DNA of 64,000 bases from Actinacidiphila cocklensis. GTDB lineage: Bacteria; Actinomycetota; Actinomycetes; Streptomycetales; Streptomycetaceae. Position numbers and translations under genes: made by a program. Under the pieces are notes generated by a model. The model was given only the letters and a program-made list of their open reading frames with translations. It did not search any database and was not told the DNA's origin. This document shows, one piece after another, positions 44,800-53,417 of this stretch (the stretch's first letter is position 1; the number at the start of each line of letters is the position of its first letter). The stretch covers positions 62,001 through 126,000 of the forward strand of contig NZ_CAJSLV010000050.1 in assembly GCF_907177275.1 (NCBI RefSeq). Reading direction: 5' to 3'.

Positions 44800-45528
44800 T
44801 CAGTCGAGGGGGGTGCCGGTCTCCTCGGCCAGCGCCTTGAGCAGGGAGTCCTGGAACGCCGTGTCGTGGACGGCCGGGTGCGGCTCGGCCCGCCGCTGGT
44901 GGTACCAGTAGCCGCCGCTGGTCAGGGCCTCGGGGTCGTCGCTGGAAGCGAGCCACTCCTGGGTCCTGTGCCCCATTTCGAGGTCGTCGCTCGCGTACGG
45001 GCCGCCCATCTTCGTCGGTACCCAGCCCGGGTCCACGGCGTTGCTCAGCACCCCGGGGCGCAGGCGGCCCATCGCGGCCGCGAGCGCGGTGACGAACAGC
45101 TTGCTGTCGGCGTACGAGCCGGAGCGCCCGCCCAGCCAGTCGACCCGGGCGAGCGAGGGCTGCCCGTCGTAGTGCGAGCCGCTGGTCACGTACACCAGGC
45201 GGCGCGGGGCGCGCAGCAGGGCCGTGAGCAGGTAGGGCGCGATGATGTTGACGGGCATGACCGCGTTGCCCCGCCACACCCCGGCGTTGTGGATGACCGC
45301 GTCGAGCGGCTCGCGGCCGTTCAGATCCGCGGCGATGCCGCGAACGGCGTCGCGTTCGACGAGGTCGCCCACGACGATGTCCGCGCCGCGGTCGACCAGC
45401 GGGCCGAGGGCCGCCGCGCGCTCCGGGTTCCTGGCGTGCACCACGACGCCGTGTCCCGCGGACAGCAGTGCGTCCGCCGCGAGGCGTCCCAGGCCGTCCG
45501 CGGAACCGGTCACCAGGATCCGGCTCAT
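44800..45528 (-). CDS. SDR family oxidoreductase
   Basis: A 242-residue short-chain dehydrogenase/reductase. The cofactor motif is TGSADGLGR (7-15), followed by VIHNAGVW (NAG). YVTSGSHYD holds the catalytic serine and SYADSKLFV the YxxxK pair. PGWVPTKMGG follows as in classical SDRs. All catalytic residues are present. The substrate is unknown. It is convergent with the TetR gene. Confidence 0.9.
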   Translation of the reverse strand: MSRILVTGSADGLGRLAADALLSAGHGVVVHARNPERAAALGPLVDRGADIVVGDLVERDAVRGIAADLNGREPLDAVIHNAGVWRGNAVMPVNIIAPYLLTALLRAPRRLVYVTSGSHYDGQPSLARVDWLGGRSGSYADSKLFVTALAAAMGRLRPGVLSNAVDPGWVPTKMGGPYASDDLEMGHRTQEWLASSDDPEALTSGGYWYHQRRAEPHPAVHDTAFQDSLLKALAEETGTPLD

Positions 45529-45609
45529 GCCGCCACCCGCCCTCGGACGGGTGCGTCGGCGCTGCCGCCGTCGGCAACGTGCACGACTGCTCGTGGCATG
45601 GAGGTGCCC

Positions 45610-45652
45610 CCTTTCCGCGGAGGGTGCCGCGACGGCCCCCTCCGCGGAAAGG
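45610..45652 (-). terminator. 15-bp hairpin directly after the methyltransferase stop
   Basis: CCTTTCCGCGGAGGG and its exact complement flank a 13-base loop. The right arm abuts the TAG of the minus-strand methyltransferase gene. Confidence 0.8.
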
Positions 45653-46510
45653 CTACGGCTTGATGGCGACGCCCACCCACAGGCTCACGTCGGCGTCCGA
45701 CACTCTCGGGAGTTCGGTGCGCGCGGTCTCCTCAGGGCGCCAGCGGTGGCCGACGGAGATACCCGGCTCGATCAGGTCGTAGCCCTCGAAGAAGCGCTCG
45801 ACCTCCTTGCGGGTGCGGACCTGCGCGGGGGTGCCGGAGTTGCGGTAGACGCTCACCACCTCCGCCCACGACTCGGGGTCGAAGTCCGGGGTGCAGTGGC
45901 TGATCGCCAGTGCGGAGCCCGACGGCAGTTCCGACATCAGGCGGTCGACGATGCCGTACGGGTCGCGGTCGTCGGGGATGAAGTGCAGCAGCGCGTTGAG
46001 GCTGAGCGCCACCGGGCGCGACAGGTCGAGGGTGGCTGCCAGCGTCTGGTCGGCCAGGATCGAGTCGGGGTCGGTCGCGTCGGCCTGTACGTACGCGGTG
46101 CGCCCGGTCGGGGTGCTGCGCAGCAGGGCGCGGGCGTAGTTCAGCACGATGGGGTCGTAGTCGACGTAGACGACGCGGGCGTCCGCGGCGACGGACTGGG
46201 CCACCTCGTGCAGGTTCGGCGAGGTGGGGATCCCGGTACCGATGTCCAGCCACTGGCGGATGCCGTACGAGCGGGCCAGCACGCGGGTGGCGCGGTGCAT
46301 GAAGTCGCGGTTCTCGAGCGCGGTGTGGAAGACGCTCGGGAAGACCGTCGCGACCTCGTCCGCGGCCTCGCGGTCGGGGCGGTAGTTGGTGCGCCCGCCG
46401 AGGTAGTAGTCGTACATCCGTGCGCTGTGCGGAATGTCGGTACGGATGCTGGCCTGTATGTCTGCTGCCGACTCCGACTCGGAGTCGTCGAGCGCTGTCC
46501 CGTCTGCCAT
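45653..46510 (-). CDS. SAM-dependent methyltransferase (Methyltransf_19/DUF574 type)
   Basis: A 285-residue protein of the actinobacterial DUF574 family. The N-terminus is IRTDIPHSARMYDYYLGGRT NYRPDREAA, the SAM loop is WLDIGTGIPTSPN, and ARVVYVDYDPIVLNYARALL and ALSLNALLHFIPDD follow. The C-terminal LIEPGISVGHRWRPE is family-typical. These genes are very numerous in Streptomyces and often lie near regulators; their substrates are unknown. ATG 46510 is chosen by family start. Confidence 0.9.
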   Translation of the reverse strand: MADGTALDDSESESAADIQASIRTDIPHSARMYDYYLGGRTNYRPDREAADEVATVFPSVFHTALENRDFMHRATRVLARSYGIRQWLDIGTGIPTSPNLHEVAQSVAADARVVYVDYDPIVLNYARALLRSTPTGRTAYVQADATDPDSILADQTLAATLDLSRPVALSLNALLHFIPDDRDPYGIVDRLMSELPSGSALAISHCTPDFDPESWAEVVSVYRNSGTPAQVRTRKEVERFFEGYDLIEPGISVGHRWRPEETARTELPRVSDADVSLWVGVAIKP

Positions 46511-46764
46511 GTCCACAACCCGTCGCCACTCGGACCCGGGGCCGACCCCCGGTAACCACCGGTATTCTCGCGGCCCATCATAGGCCCGGCCGCGGGCGGA
46601 TCTGCACGTCGACCCGCCCAACACCCCGACGCGCAAGGGCTGTTGACCTCGAAAAACCCGTTTTGCGGGCAACATGACCCGCCTGTCGCGTTCTTTGCTG
46701 CCGGGGCGTCAGCCCTCGGTCGCCGCCGAGTGCCGGGCGGGCCGCCGCTCAGTCGCTCAGTCGC

Positions 46765-47442
46765 TCAGGTGGCGATGCCGAGGGCGTGGTGGACGGTCGC
46801 GGGGTCGGTGAGGCAGTGGAGCATCAGGTGGGCGACGTCGGCGCGCGGCACGGTGGAACCGCCCTTGAGATTGCGGTCGACGGCGGTGCGGTAGCCGGCG
46901 GTCAGGGGTTTGTCCGTGAGGCGGGGCGGGCGGACCACCGTCCAGTCGAGTCCGCTGGCACGCAGGACGTCCTCCATGACCGCGAGGTCCGCGAAGACCT
47001 TGCCGAGGAAGAGGCGGCCGAGCGGGGCGGCGACGTAGCGCATCGCCGCGCTGTCACCCGGGTCGTGCCGGGGCGGGCGCGGGCGGCCGGGAGAGGGGGT
47101 CGTCGAGACGGGCGCCGCGCTGACGGCGACGATCCGCCGCACCCCGGTCGCCCGCATCGCCGCCACGATCGCCCGGGTACCGGATCCGGTGTGCCCGGCG
47201 TCCGCCTGCCCGTGCGGGCCGAAGCCGGACAGTACGGCGTCGGCGCCGTCGACGGCGGTCCGCAGCGCGTCCGGGTCGGGCGATGACAGGTCGGCGGTGA
47301 CGACGCGGACCTTCGGACCTGCCCGCTCCCCGAGCTTGCCGGGGTCGCGGACCACGGCGGTCACCTCGTGGCCGGCCGCGAGGGCCTGCGCGAGCAGGTT
47401 CCTGCCGACGCCGCCTGTCGCGGCGAAAATGGTGAGGTTCAT
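46765..47442 (-). CDS. NAD(P)-binding reductase (NmrA/flavin reductase-like)
   Basis: A 225-residue Rossmann-fold protein. IFAATGGVGRNLLAQAL (GxxGxxG) is followed by VTAVVRDPGKL, ADAVLSGFGP and RRIVAVSAAP. GLDWTVVRPPRLTDKPLTAG is the typical late strand of biliverdin/flavin-reductase-like SDRs. The usual active-site Tyr/Lys are not evident. ATG at 47442 with GTGCGC upstream, so translation may be weak. Confidence 0.85.
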   Translation of the reverse strand: MNLTIFAATGGVGRNLLAQALAAGHEVTAVVRDPGKLGERAGPKVRVVTADLSSPDPDALRTAVDGADAVLSGFGPHGQADAGHTGSGTRAIVAAMRATGVRRIVAVSAAPVSTTPSPGRPRPPRHDPGDSAAMRYVAAPLGRLFLGKVFADLAVMEDVLRASGLDWTVVRPPRLTDKPLTAGYRTAVDRNLKGGSTVPRADVAHLMLHCLTDPATVHHALGIAT

Positions 47443-47533
47443 GTGCGCTCCGACTCTCTGTCCACGGTCTCGCTGGTCGAGACCCACTGCGACCAGGAGT
47501 GCTCCCGGCCCCGAGGATGTGACATCCGGGGCG

Positions 47534-48676
47534 TCAGGTACCGGCTCCGCCGGCTGCCGGGCGAGTGCCTCCGGAACCGGAGTTCACCAGCGGCGGGCTG
47601 GTGGGGCCACGCACCGCGTCCAGCACCATCTGGCCCCGCCTGTCCACGAACTTGGTGAACAGCTCCTGCGAGTAACCGAAAATGACGGCCCAGGCGATGA
47701 TTTGCGCCGAGGAGTCCAGCGCGCTGAGTCCCGGCACGAACGCACCTCGCATGAGGAGGATCCCCAGCACCGCGGTGAGCGCACCGGCCGGCAGTTTCAG
47801 CATGGCCAAGGCCACGGGCAGCCGGAACGGAGTAGCCGTTCCTCTGATATTCCGCAGAGATGCGGCTGCGGCGAGCCCGGCGGCCACAAGTCCGACCACT
47901 TCGACCACGAGGTAATCGCCCCAGGATGCGACAGCCGCGAAATTGTCGTCAAGGTCCCGGGTACGGGGAAATTCGTCACTTCCCGTCGGACAGACCACCG
48001 TGTAGTCGACGACAGGTGATTTGGGGTTCGGGAGCGCCTGGACCATGCCGACCGACTTGGCGGGGTTGAAGCAGAGAGGTACCACGTTCGACCAGTGAGC
48101 GGTGAGTACGGCGACCGCGACCGCAAGGAAGAACAGGGAACCGGCCACCCGCCAAACGAGGCGTACGAAGCTGGCAGCACGCAGCTTCTCGTGAAGGGCG
48201 ACCGAGTTGGCGGCTTCCACCGCCTCCGTGAGCTTGACCAGCTGATCCGGAGTCGAAACGACGTCGATTCCCTCGACGGACTTCCTGCGCCCATCACGGG
48301 CAGGAAGGTGCTCTCTGACGACCTCTTGCAGACTCGGAAGATAGGGGGAAATTTTCTCCGGGGTCGCGAAAAATGATTTCACCCAGAACAGCCTGGCGGC
48401 ATTGACATGAATCTGAGCAGCAGTCACATGCGACCCCAGGGACGCCCTGCGGTGATCACCGAAATCGAGCAACTGATCGGCCGACGCCAGCTCCACTTCA
48501 GCTGCTTTCAACATTTCTCGGGCGTCTTCGTCGAGAGAGGGGATTTTCTCTCTCGCCTCCACGAGTGCCCGGAACTTGCTCACATTCGCGTGACCCTCTT
48601 CTCTGAGTTCCCAAGAGCGCCGCTCCTGCCGCCACTCACTCACCCGATCTTTGATCATCCCCGCCAGTCGGCTCAT
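47534..48676 (-). CDS. integral membrane protein of unknown function
   Basis: A 380-residue protein. The N-terminal 150 residues are soluble and helical, with coiled-coil character (SEWRQERRSWELREEGHANV, LKAAEVELASADQLLDFGDH). Four membrane helices follow (LVWRVAGSLFFLAVAVAVLT, YLVVEVVGLVAAGLAAAASL, MLKLPAGALTAVLGILLMRG, AQIIAWAVIFGYSQELFTKF). The arrangement resembles STAND- or effector-associated sensor membrane proteins, but no known domain is recognised. Third-position GC is lower than in neighbouring genes, suggesting more recent acquisition. Confidence 0.7.
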   Translation of the reverse strand: MSRLAGMIKDRVSEWRQERRSWELREEGHANVSKFRALVEAREKIPSLDEDAREMLKAAEVELASADQLLDFGDHRRASLGSHVTAAQIHVNAARLFWVKSFFATPEKISPYLPSLQEVVREHLPARDGRRKSVEGIDVVSTPDQLVKLTEAVEAANSVALHEKLRAASFVRLVWRVAGSLFFLAVAVAVLTAHWSNVVPLCFNPAKSVGMVQALPNPKSPVVDYTVVCPTGSDEFPRTRDLDDNFAAVASWGDYLVVEVVGLVAAGLAAAASLRNIRGTATPFRLPVALAMLKLPAGALTAVLGILLMRGAFVPGLSALDSSAQIIAWAVIFGYSQELFTKFVDRRGQMVLDAVRGPTSPPLVNSGSGGTRPAAGGAGT

Positions 48677-48836
48677 GCCTTGGTACTTCCCTGGAGCGCA
48701 CCACTTCCTTGCAGAATTGCTCTGCCTGGAGCAGCCGAACAAGCCGGTTGCCCCGGCCGACGGGGGTGCGGCAGGAAAATCGGGCTGCTCGGCGGCCGAG
48801 GCGGCGGGCGGCGTGCTCGCCGTGGGTGTGCAGCGC

Positions 48837-48862
48837 GCCGGCCCGGACGGATCCGGGCCGGC
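48837..48862 (-). terminator. 11-bp hairpin after the cellulase gene
   Basis: GCCGGCCCGGA, loop CGGA, TCCGGGCCGGC, 23 bases after the stop of the minus-strand GH6 gene. Confidence 0.75.
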
Positions 48863-48885
48863 CGCCGCGTGGAGCGGGCAGTGCG

Positions 48886-50379
48886 TCAGGACACGGTGCA
48901 GACGGCACCGTTGAGGGTGAAGGCGGTGGGCGAGGAGGTTCCGGTGCCCGTCCCCTGGAACCCGAAGCCGGTGGAGCCGCCCGCCGGGACGGTCCCGTTG
49001 TAGCCCAGGTCGGTGGCCGTCACGGTCGCGCCGGACTGGGTGGTCTTGGCGTTCCAGGCGCTGGTGATCTGCTGGTCGGCCGGGAACGTCCACTTGAGCG
49101 ACCAGCCGTTGACGGCGCTGCTGCCGGTGTTGCGCAGGGTCACGTCCGCGGTGAAGCCGCCCGTCCAGGCGCTGGCGACCTTGTAGCTGACGGAGCAGGC
49201 CGCGACGGCGGGCGGAGTGCTGGTGGGCGGGGTCGTGGGAGGTGTCGTGGGCGGCGTCGTGGGAGGAGTCGTCGGCGGGGTGGTCGGAGGAGTCGTGGGC
49301 GGGGTGGTCGGCGGGGTCGTGGGCGGGGTGGTCGGGTCCGACGCTCCGGCGGAGGCCAGCGCGTAGGCCACGTCCGGCAGGAAGGTACCCGCGGCGCCGG
49401 CGCAGCCGTCCGCCTCACCGGGCGGCTTCACCCAGAGGAAGGCGTCGATCGCCGGGTCGCCGGTGTTGGTGGTGGGGTAGGCGCCGATCGCCCGGCCGGA
49501 CGGATCGCACCACGCCCCGCCGCCGGCCGGACCGTTGCCGTTGCGGCTGGTGTCCACCACAGCGTGCAGGTTGGCCGGGTTGCCCAGCGCGCCCAGCACG
49601 TTCTTGGCGAAGTTGACCTCGTTCGACGTGGTGTTGAAGTTGGAGACGTTGGTGAAGAGGCCGTCGGCGTTGGTCAGGATGCCGGCACTGCGCAGCCTGT
49701 TGGCCTGTTCCGAGGCGCTGTTCCAGGCCGAGTGGCCGCCGTCCAGGTAGACCTTGGCGTTGGGCGAGGCCGCGTGGATGGCGGCGCCCGCCCGGGAGAG
49801 CGAGGCGAACCGGTCGGCCTGCTGCTGCCCGGACAGGCAGGTCGTCAGTGCGATGGAGTCGGGCTCCAGGATGATGATCGACTGGCCGCTGCCCAGCCCC
49901 GCGGCGAAGCTGCGCACCCAGGCGTCGTACGAGGCCAGGTCCGGCGCACCACCGGCGGAGGCGCCGCCGCAGTCACGGTTGGGGATCTCGTACACGGCCA
50001 GTACCGGCACCTGTCCCGCGGTGGCCGCGGCCGAGGTGACCGTCCTGACGTCGTTGGTGACGGTGGAGGGGCTGTAGTTGGAGAACCAGATCGCCTGCGG
50101 CTGGGAGGCGATCCGCCGGGAGATGACCGGCTGGCGGGAGTCTCCGGGATTGGCGGCGACCCAGCGGGCGACCTGGGAGTTGGGGTCCTTGAAGAGCTGG
50201 GTGCCGGTGGGGAGGCTGCCCTGCACCGCGGCGCCCGCGGTGATCTGGGTGCTCAGCGCGATACCGGCGGCGGCGAGGCCTGTGGCCAGGCCGAGCGCCA
50301 TGGCCTTGCGCAGTCGCGACCCGCGCGCGGGGGGCGCGGCCGCCCCGGTGGGAGGCGGGGTGCGGTCGGGGGGTGTCAC
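48886..50379 (-). CDS. secreted GH6 cellulase with C-terminal CBM2
   Basis: A 497-residue exported glycoside hydrolase. Signal peptide about 20-50 (RLRKAMALGLATGLAAAGIA). GH6 catalytic domain about 55-345: IPNRDCGG with Asp136 and LEPDSIALTTC with Asp174, spaced 38 residues as in Cel6A enzymes, plus YLDGGHSAWN and LWVKPPGEADG. A linker of PTTP repeats (about 352-392) connects to a CBM2 cellulose-binding module (CSVSYKVASAWTGGFTADVT to GAVCTVS) with the terminal Cys pair. It cleaves beta-1,4-glucan from chain ends or as an endoglucanase. GTG start behind GGAGGAC. Two CebR-type boxes upstream imply cellobiose induction. Confidence 0.93.
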   Translation of the reverse strand: MTPPDRTPPPTGAAAPPARGSRLRKAMALGLATGLAAAGIALSTQITAGAAVQGSLPTGTQLFKDPNSQVARWVAANPGDSRQPVISRRIASQPQAIWFSNYSPSTVTNDVRTVTSAAATAGQVPVLAVYEIPNRDCGGASAGGAPDLASYDAWVRSFAAGLGSGQSIIILEPDSIALTTCLSGQQQADRFASLSRAGAAIHAASPNAKVYLDGGHSAWNSASEQANRLRSAGILTNADGLFTNVSNFNTTSNEVNFAKNVLGALGNPANLHAVVDTSRNGNGPAGGGAWCDPSGRAIGAYPTTNTGDPAIDAFLWVKPPGEADGCAGAAGTFLPDVAYALASAGASDPTTPPTTPPTTPPTTPPTTPPTTPPTTPPTTPPTTPPTSTPPAVAACSVSYKVASAWTGGFTADVTLRNTGSSAVNGWSLKWTFPADQQITSAWNAKTTQSGATVTATDLGYNGTVPAGGSTGFGFQGTGTGTSSPTAFTLNGAVCTVS

Positions 50380-50447
50380 AGTCGTCCTCCGTGCTCTCGT
50401 GGGGGGAGAGTGCCCTCGGTGATGAGGGCTGAATGCGGCGGGAGTTG

Positions 50448-50461
50448 TGGGAGCGCTCCCG
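50448..50461. promoter_or_regulatory. CebR-type box near the cellulase start
   Basis: TGGGAGCGCTCCCG differs from the Streptomyces CebR consensus TGGGAGCGCTCCCA only at the last base. It lies 69 bp upstream of the GH6 GTG. Confidence 0.8.
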
Positions 50462-50533
50462 CGCATTCTGGCTGAGCCTAGCCAGCGGGACGGAGGTGCG
50501 TCATCCCTTGCGGGGAACGCAATTTCATGAAAA

Positions 50534-50547
50534 TGGGAGCGCTCCCA
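50534..50547. promoter_or_regulatory. perfect CebR box between GH6 and MFS genes
   Basis: TGGGAGCGCTCCCA, an exact match to the CebR consensus and itself a perfect palindrome. It is 155 bp from the cellulase start and about 290 bp from the divergent MFS start. Confidence 0.85.
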
Positions 50548-50833
50548 TCCCGAGCCTCGATCGCCTCGCCGCCGATCCACGAAATCCTTGCGGCCGGCCC
50601 GCTAAATCCTCGGCGCCACCGGCCGGGTCGGCTCGGCGGTGCCCGCCGCGCTGTTCGCCCTCGGCGGGACGGTGACGCTTCCGCCGGCGCGGTGGGCCGG
50701 ACGGGCGTGCGCTCCGATCGGGTGACACGTACGGCTGCGTTCGGCCGAAGAGGGCAGCCGGCGGACCACCATGGGGATCACACGCACGCCGTGTACCCCG
50801 CGGTGTTCAGCCCGAACAAGGAGAAGTCGACGG

Positions 50834-52306
50834 ATGGCACGAGGTCCGCTGGCCGGCCGCTATCCGGTGGTGGCGGCGATGGTCGTCTTCGCCCTGGTGC
50901 CGTACCTGGCGCTGTCCGCCGCGCTGGGGCCCCTCACGCCGCTCATCGCCCGGGAGCTCGGCATGAGCCTGCAGGCGATGAACGTGACGTCGGGCATGGC
51001 CAACGCCGGCTACGCGGTGGGCACGGTCCTGGCGGTGCAGTTCGCCCAGCACCTGCCGCAGCGGCGGATGCTGATCGTCTACGGCGTTCTGCTCGTGATC
51101 GGCTCGGTGCTCACCGCGGCGGCGGTCGACCCGGCGATGTTCATCGTCGGGCACGTCCTGCAGGGACTGTGCACCAGCCTGCTGCTCATCGCCGCGGTAC
51201 CACCGCTGATCATCGACTATCCCGCGGCCAGGCTGCGCGAGACCGTCGTGATCCTCAACGTGTGCATCTTCGGCGCGGTCGCGCTCGGGCCTGTCGTCGG
51301 CGGCGCCCAGGCCTCCTCCCACGGCTGGCGCCCGCTGTTCTGGATCATCGCGGGAATCGCCGTGGCGGCGCTCGTACTGTCCCTCCTGACCTTCCGCGAC
51401 ACCCCGCCGGCCAACCCCGGCACCCCCATCGACTTCATCGCGCTGGGCCTGGCCACCGTCGGATGCGCGGCCGCGTTCTTCGGCGCCTCGTGGCTGCTCA
51501 CCCACCGCTTCCTCGACCCCGCCACGTGGGGCCCGCTGTTCGGCGGGCTGCTGCTGCTCATCCTGCTTTTCGTCCACGAGTACACGGCCAGGAATCCGCT
51601 GCTGTGCGTAAGGAGCCTGGTCAGCACGCTCCCGGTGGCCGGCATCGTCGCCGCCGTCTGCGCGGCGGCCGCGTCGGTGTCGGCGATCTCGCTGACCCAG
51701 ACCTCGCTCGCGGACCGGATGGCCCCCATGAACCTGGGGCTGCTCTACCTCCCGGAGTTCGGCGGTGCGGTGCTCACCGCTTTCGTCTTCGCGAAGGTCT
51801 TCCACACCCGGGCACTGCACTACTTCGTCCTGGTCGGCCTGGTCTTCCTCTGCGCCGGCATCCTGCTCATGAACGGCACCGCCCCGCCGTCGGCCGCGCT
51901 CACCTCGGTGGGTTCGGGTCTTGTCGGCGTCGGTGTCGGCGCCTCCGTCGTGCCGGCGCTGTTCATCGCCGGCTTCTCGCTGCGCTCCAGGAACGTGCAG
52001 CGGGTGTTCGCGATCATCGAACTGGTCCGGGCGGTGGCGGCTTTCATGGTCGCCCCGATCCTGCTGTACGTCGCGGCCAACGTCGGGAGCAACATCGACT
52101 CGGGCACGAGGACGGCCCTGTGGATCTGCTTCGCCCTGTCCGTCGCGGGCGCCGTCGTCGCCGTCGCCCTCTACGCACTCGGCGGAGTGCGCCACCCCCC
52201 GGCGCCCTCGGTGGACACATGGATGAGCGGCGCGCAGCCCGGCTGGTTCTCCCCGCCGCTCCTGGCCCGTCTCACCCACAAGGCCCAGCCGGAGGACCCC
52301 TGTTAG
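50834..52306 (+). CDS. MFS transporter (14-helix DHA2-like)
   Basis: A 490-residue membrane protein with about 14 hydrophobic helices. The N-terminal LVPYLALSAALGPLTPLIAR, the motif-A-like QHLPQRRMLIVYG loop and helix 4 GHVLQGLCTSLLLI fit the drug-exporter branch. The C-terminal tail (SVDTWMSGAQPGWFSPPLLA) is hydrophilic. The ATG at 50834 has AAGGAG upstream. It is divergent from the cellulase with shared CebR-type boxes, but the sequence does not look like a sugar permease, so co-regulation may be accidental. Confidence 0.82.
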   Translation: MARGPLAGRYPVVAAMVVFALVPYLALSAALGPLTPLIARELGMSLQAMNVTSGMANAGYAVGTVLAVQFAQHLPQRRMLIVYGVLLVIGSVLTAAAVDPAMFIVGHVLQGLCTSLLLIAAVPPLIIDYPAARLRETVVILNVCIFGAVALGPVVGGAQASSHGWRPLFWIIAGIAVAALVLSLLTFRDTPPANPGTPIDFIALGLATVGCAAAFFGASWLLTHRFLDPATWGPLFGGLLLLILLFVHEYTARNPLLCVRSLVSTLPVAGIVAAVCAAAASVSAISLTQTSLADRMAPMNLGLLYLPEFGGAVLTAFVFAKVFHTRALHYFVLVGLVFLCAGILLMNGTAPPSAALTSVGSGLVGVGVGASVVPALFIAGFSLRSRNVQRVFAIIELVRAVAAFMVAPILLYVAANVGSNIDSGTRTALWICFALSVAGAVVAVALYALGGVRHPPAPSVDTWMSGAQPGWFSPPLLARLTHKAQPEDPC

Positions 52307-52319
52307 CGCGGCAGCAGCG

Positions 52320-52688
52320 TCAATCTCCGGGAATCGGCTGGGTGAGGTTCACCGGGTTGCCGTCGGGGTCCTGGATGTGGGCGACGCGCTGACCCCACGG
52401 CATGTCGTTGGGGCCGCCGCTGACCGAGCCGCCCAGTGCTGTCACCCGGCCGAGCGTCTCCTCGACGTCGTCGACACCGATACTGAGCAGGATCCGCGGT
52501 GCCGCCCCGGTCCCCAGGTCCGTCCTGGCCACCAGCCCGAGGTCGGTGTCGCCGATGCGCAGGCCGACGTAGAAGGCCGGGCCTTCCTCCGGTACCCGGA
52601 AGATCTCTTCGGCGCCGAACAATTTCGTGTAGAAGCCGAGCAGGACGTCATGGTCGGCGGTGATGATCACTGGCTGGATGGTGGACAT
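52320..52688 (-). CDS. VOC family protein
   Basis: A 122-residue glyoxalase-fold protein. IQPVIITADHDVLLGFYTKL with FGAEEIFRVPEEGPAFYVGL forms the first module. LLSIGVDDVEETLGRVTALG and the C-terminal HIQDPDGNPVNLTQP form the second. The DPDGN turn is characteristic. The enzymatic role is unknown. It is convergent with the MFS gene, with a 13-bp gap. Confidence 0.88.
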   Translation of the reverse strand: MSTIQPVIITADHDVLLGFYTKLFGAEEIFRVPEEGPAFYVGLRIGDTDLGLVARTDLGTGAAPRILLSIGVDDVEETLGRVTALGGSVSGGPNDMPWGQRVAHIQDPDGNPVNLTQPIPGD

Positions 52689-52969
52689 CGCACTCCTGTC
52701 ACGAACGGTCGTGTTGCTGGGTAGACCGTTCAAGGACGGAGAAGTCATCGGCGAAACGGCCCTGCCGGACGATCTGCGCCCCGGCCTGCCCGCTCGCCGC
52801 CCCAACTGCGGCCTCGGGCCGCGCCCGTCAAGGCTGAGGCGGCTGGTTCCGGGTAGGCGATCGTGTACGGCCTCGCCTTCCGACCTCGCGCAGGGTGCTC
52901 CGGCCGGTGCTGCGGTGCTGTCCACCGGCAGCACGCCTCCTCCAGGGCAGTGTGAAGGGAGCGCCGGCT

Positions 52970-53333
52970 GTGGACGACGATTTCACGGTGACCGTCGCGG
53001 AACAGCATGGCCGTCTCGCGGTGGCGGCGATGGCCGGGGAGCTGGACCTCACGAGCGCCGCCGAGGCGTACCTGAGCGTCACGGGGCTGCTCGGCGACCA
53101 CCCCGATCTCATCGTGGACCTGTCGGGTGTCACGTTCTGCGACTCCACCGGCTTCAACGCCCTGCTGCGCCTGCGGCGGAGGGTCGGGGAAGCCGGAGGA
53201 TGGCTGGCACTGGCGGCCCCGCCGGTCCAGATCGGCCGCCTGCTCACGCTCACGGGGGCCAACGGCGTTCGTCCTCTACGGCAGTGTGCACGAAGCCGTG
53301 GCGGACTACAGGGGCTCCGACCAGCGCCGTTGA
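52970..53333 (+). pseudogene. STAS-domain anti-sigma factor antagonist with apparent frameshift
   Basis: From GTG 52970 (AAGGGAG upstream) the frame encodes a SpoIIAA-like STAS domain: FTVTVAEQHGRLAVAAMAGE LDL, LIVDLSGVTFCDSTGFNAL with the phosphorylatable Ser, and LALAAPPVQIGRLLTLTGAN. At about 53262 the natural ending (FVLYGSVHEAVADYRGSDQRR, stop 53331) lies in another frame. The native frame runs on into unrelated sequence. One base too many would explain it, as mutation or assembly error. If corrected, the protein is 120 residues and would regulate an anti-sigma factor. No anti-sigma kinase is nearby. Confidence 0.75.
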
Positions 53334-53417
53334 CAACGACGGCGACGGCCGTCCCGCCGGCGCACAGCGGCCTGCCACCCGGGCGGTTCTGCTGGTCCGG
53401 GCGGGGGGGGTGGGGTG

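Noticed and set aside
49200..49345. Tandem short repeats resembling a satellite or CRISPR-like array
   Set aside because: They encode the PTTP-repeat linker of the GH6 cellulase. Unit length and coding phase fit a linker and there are no spacers.
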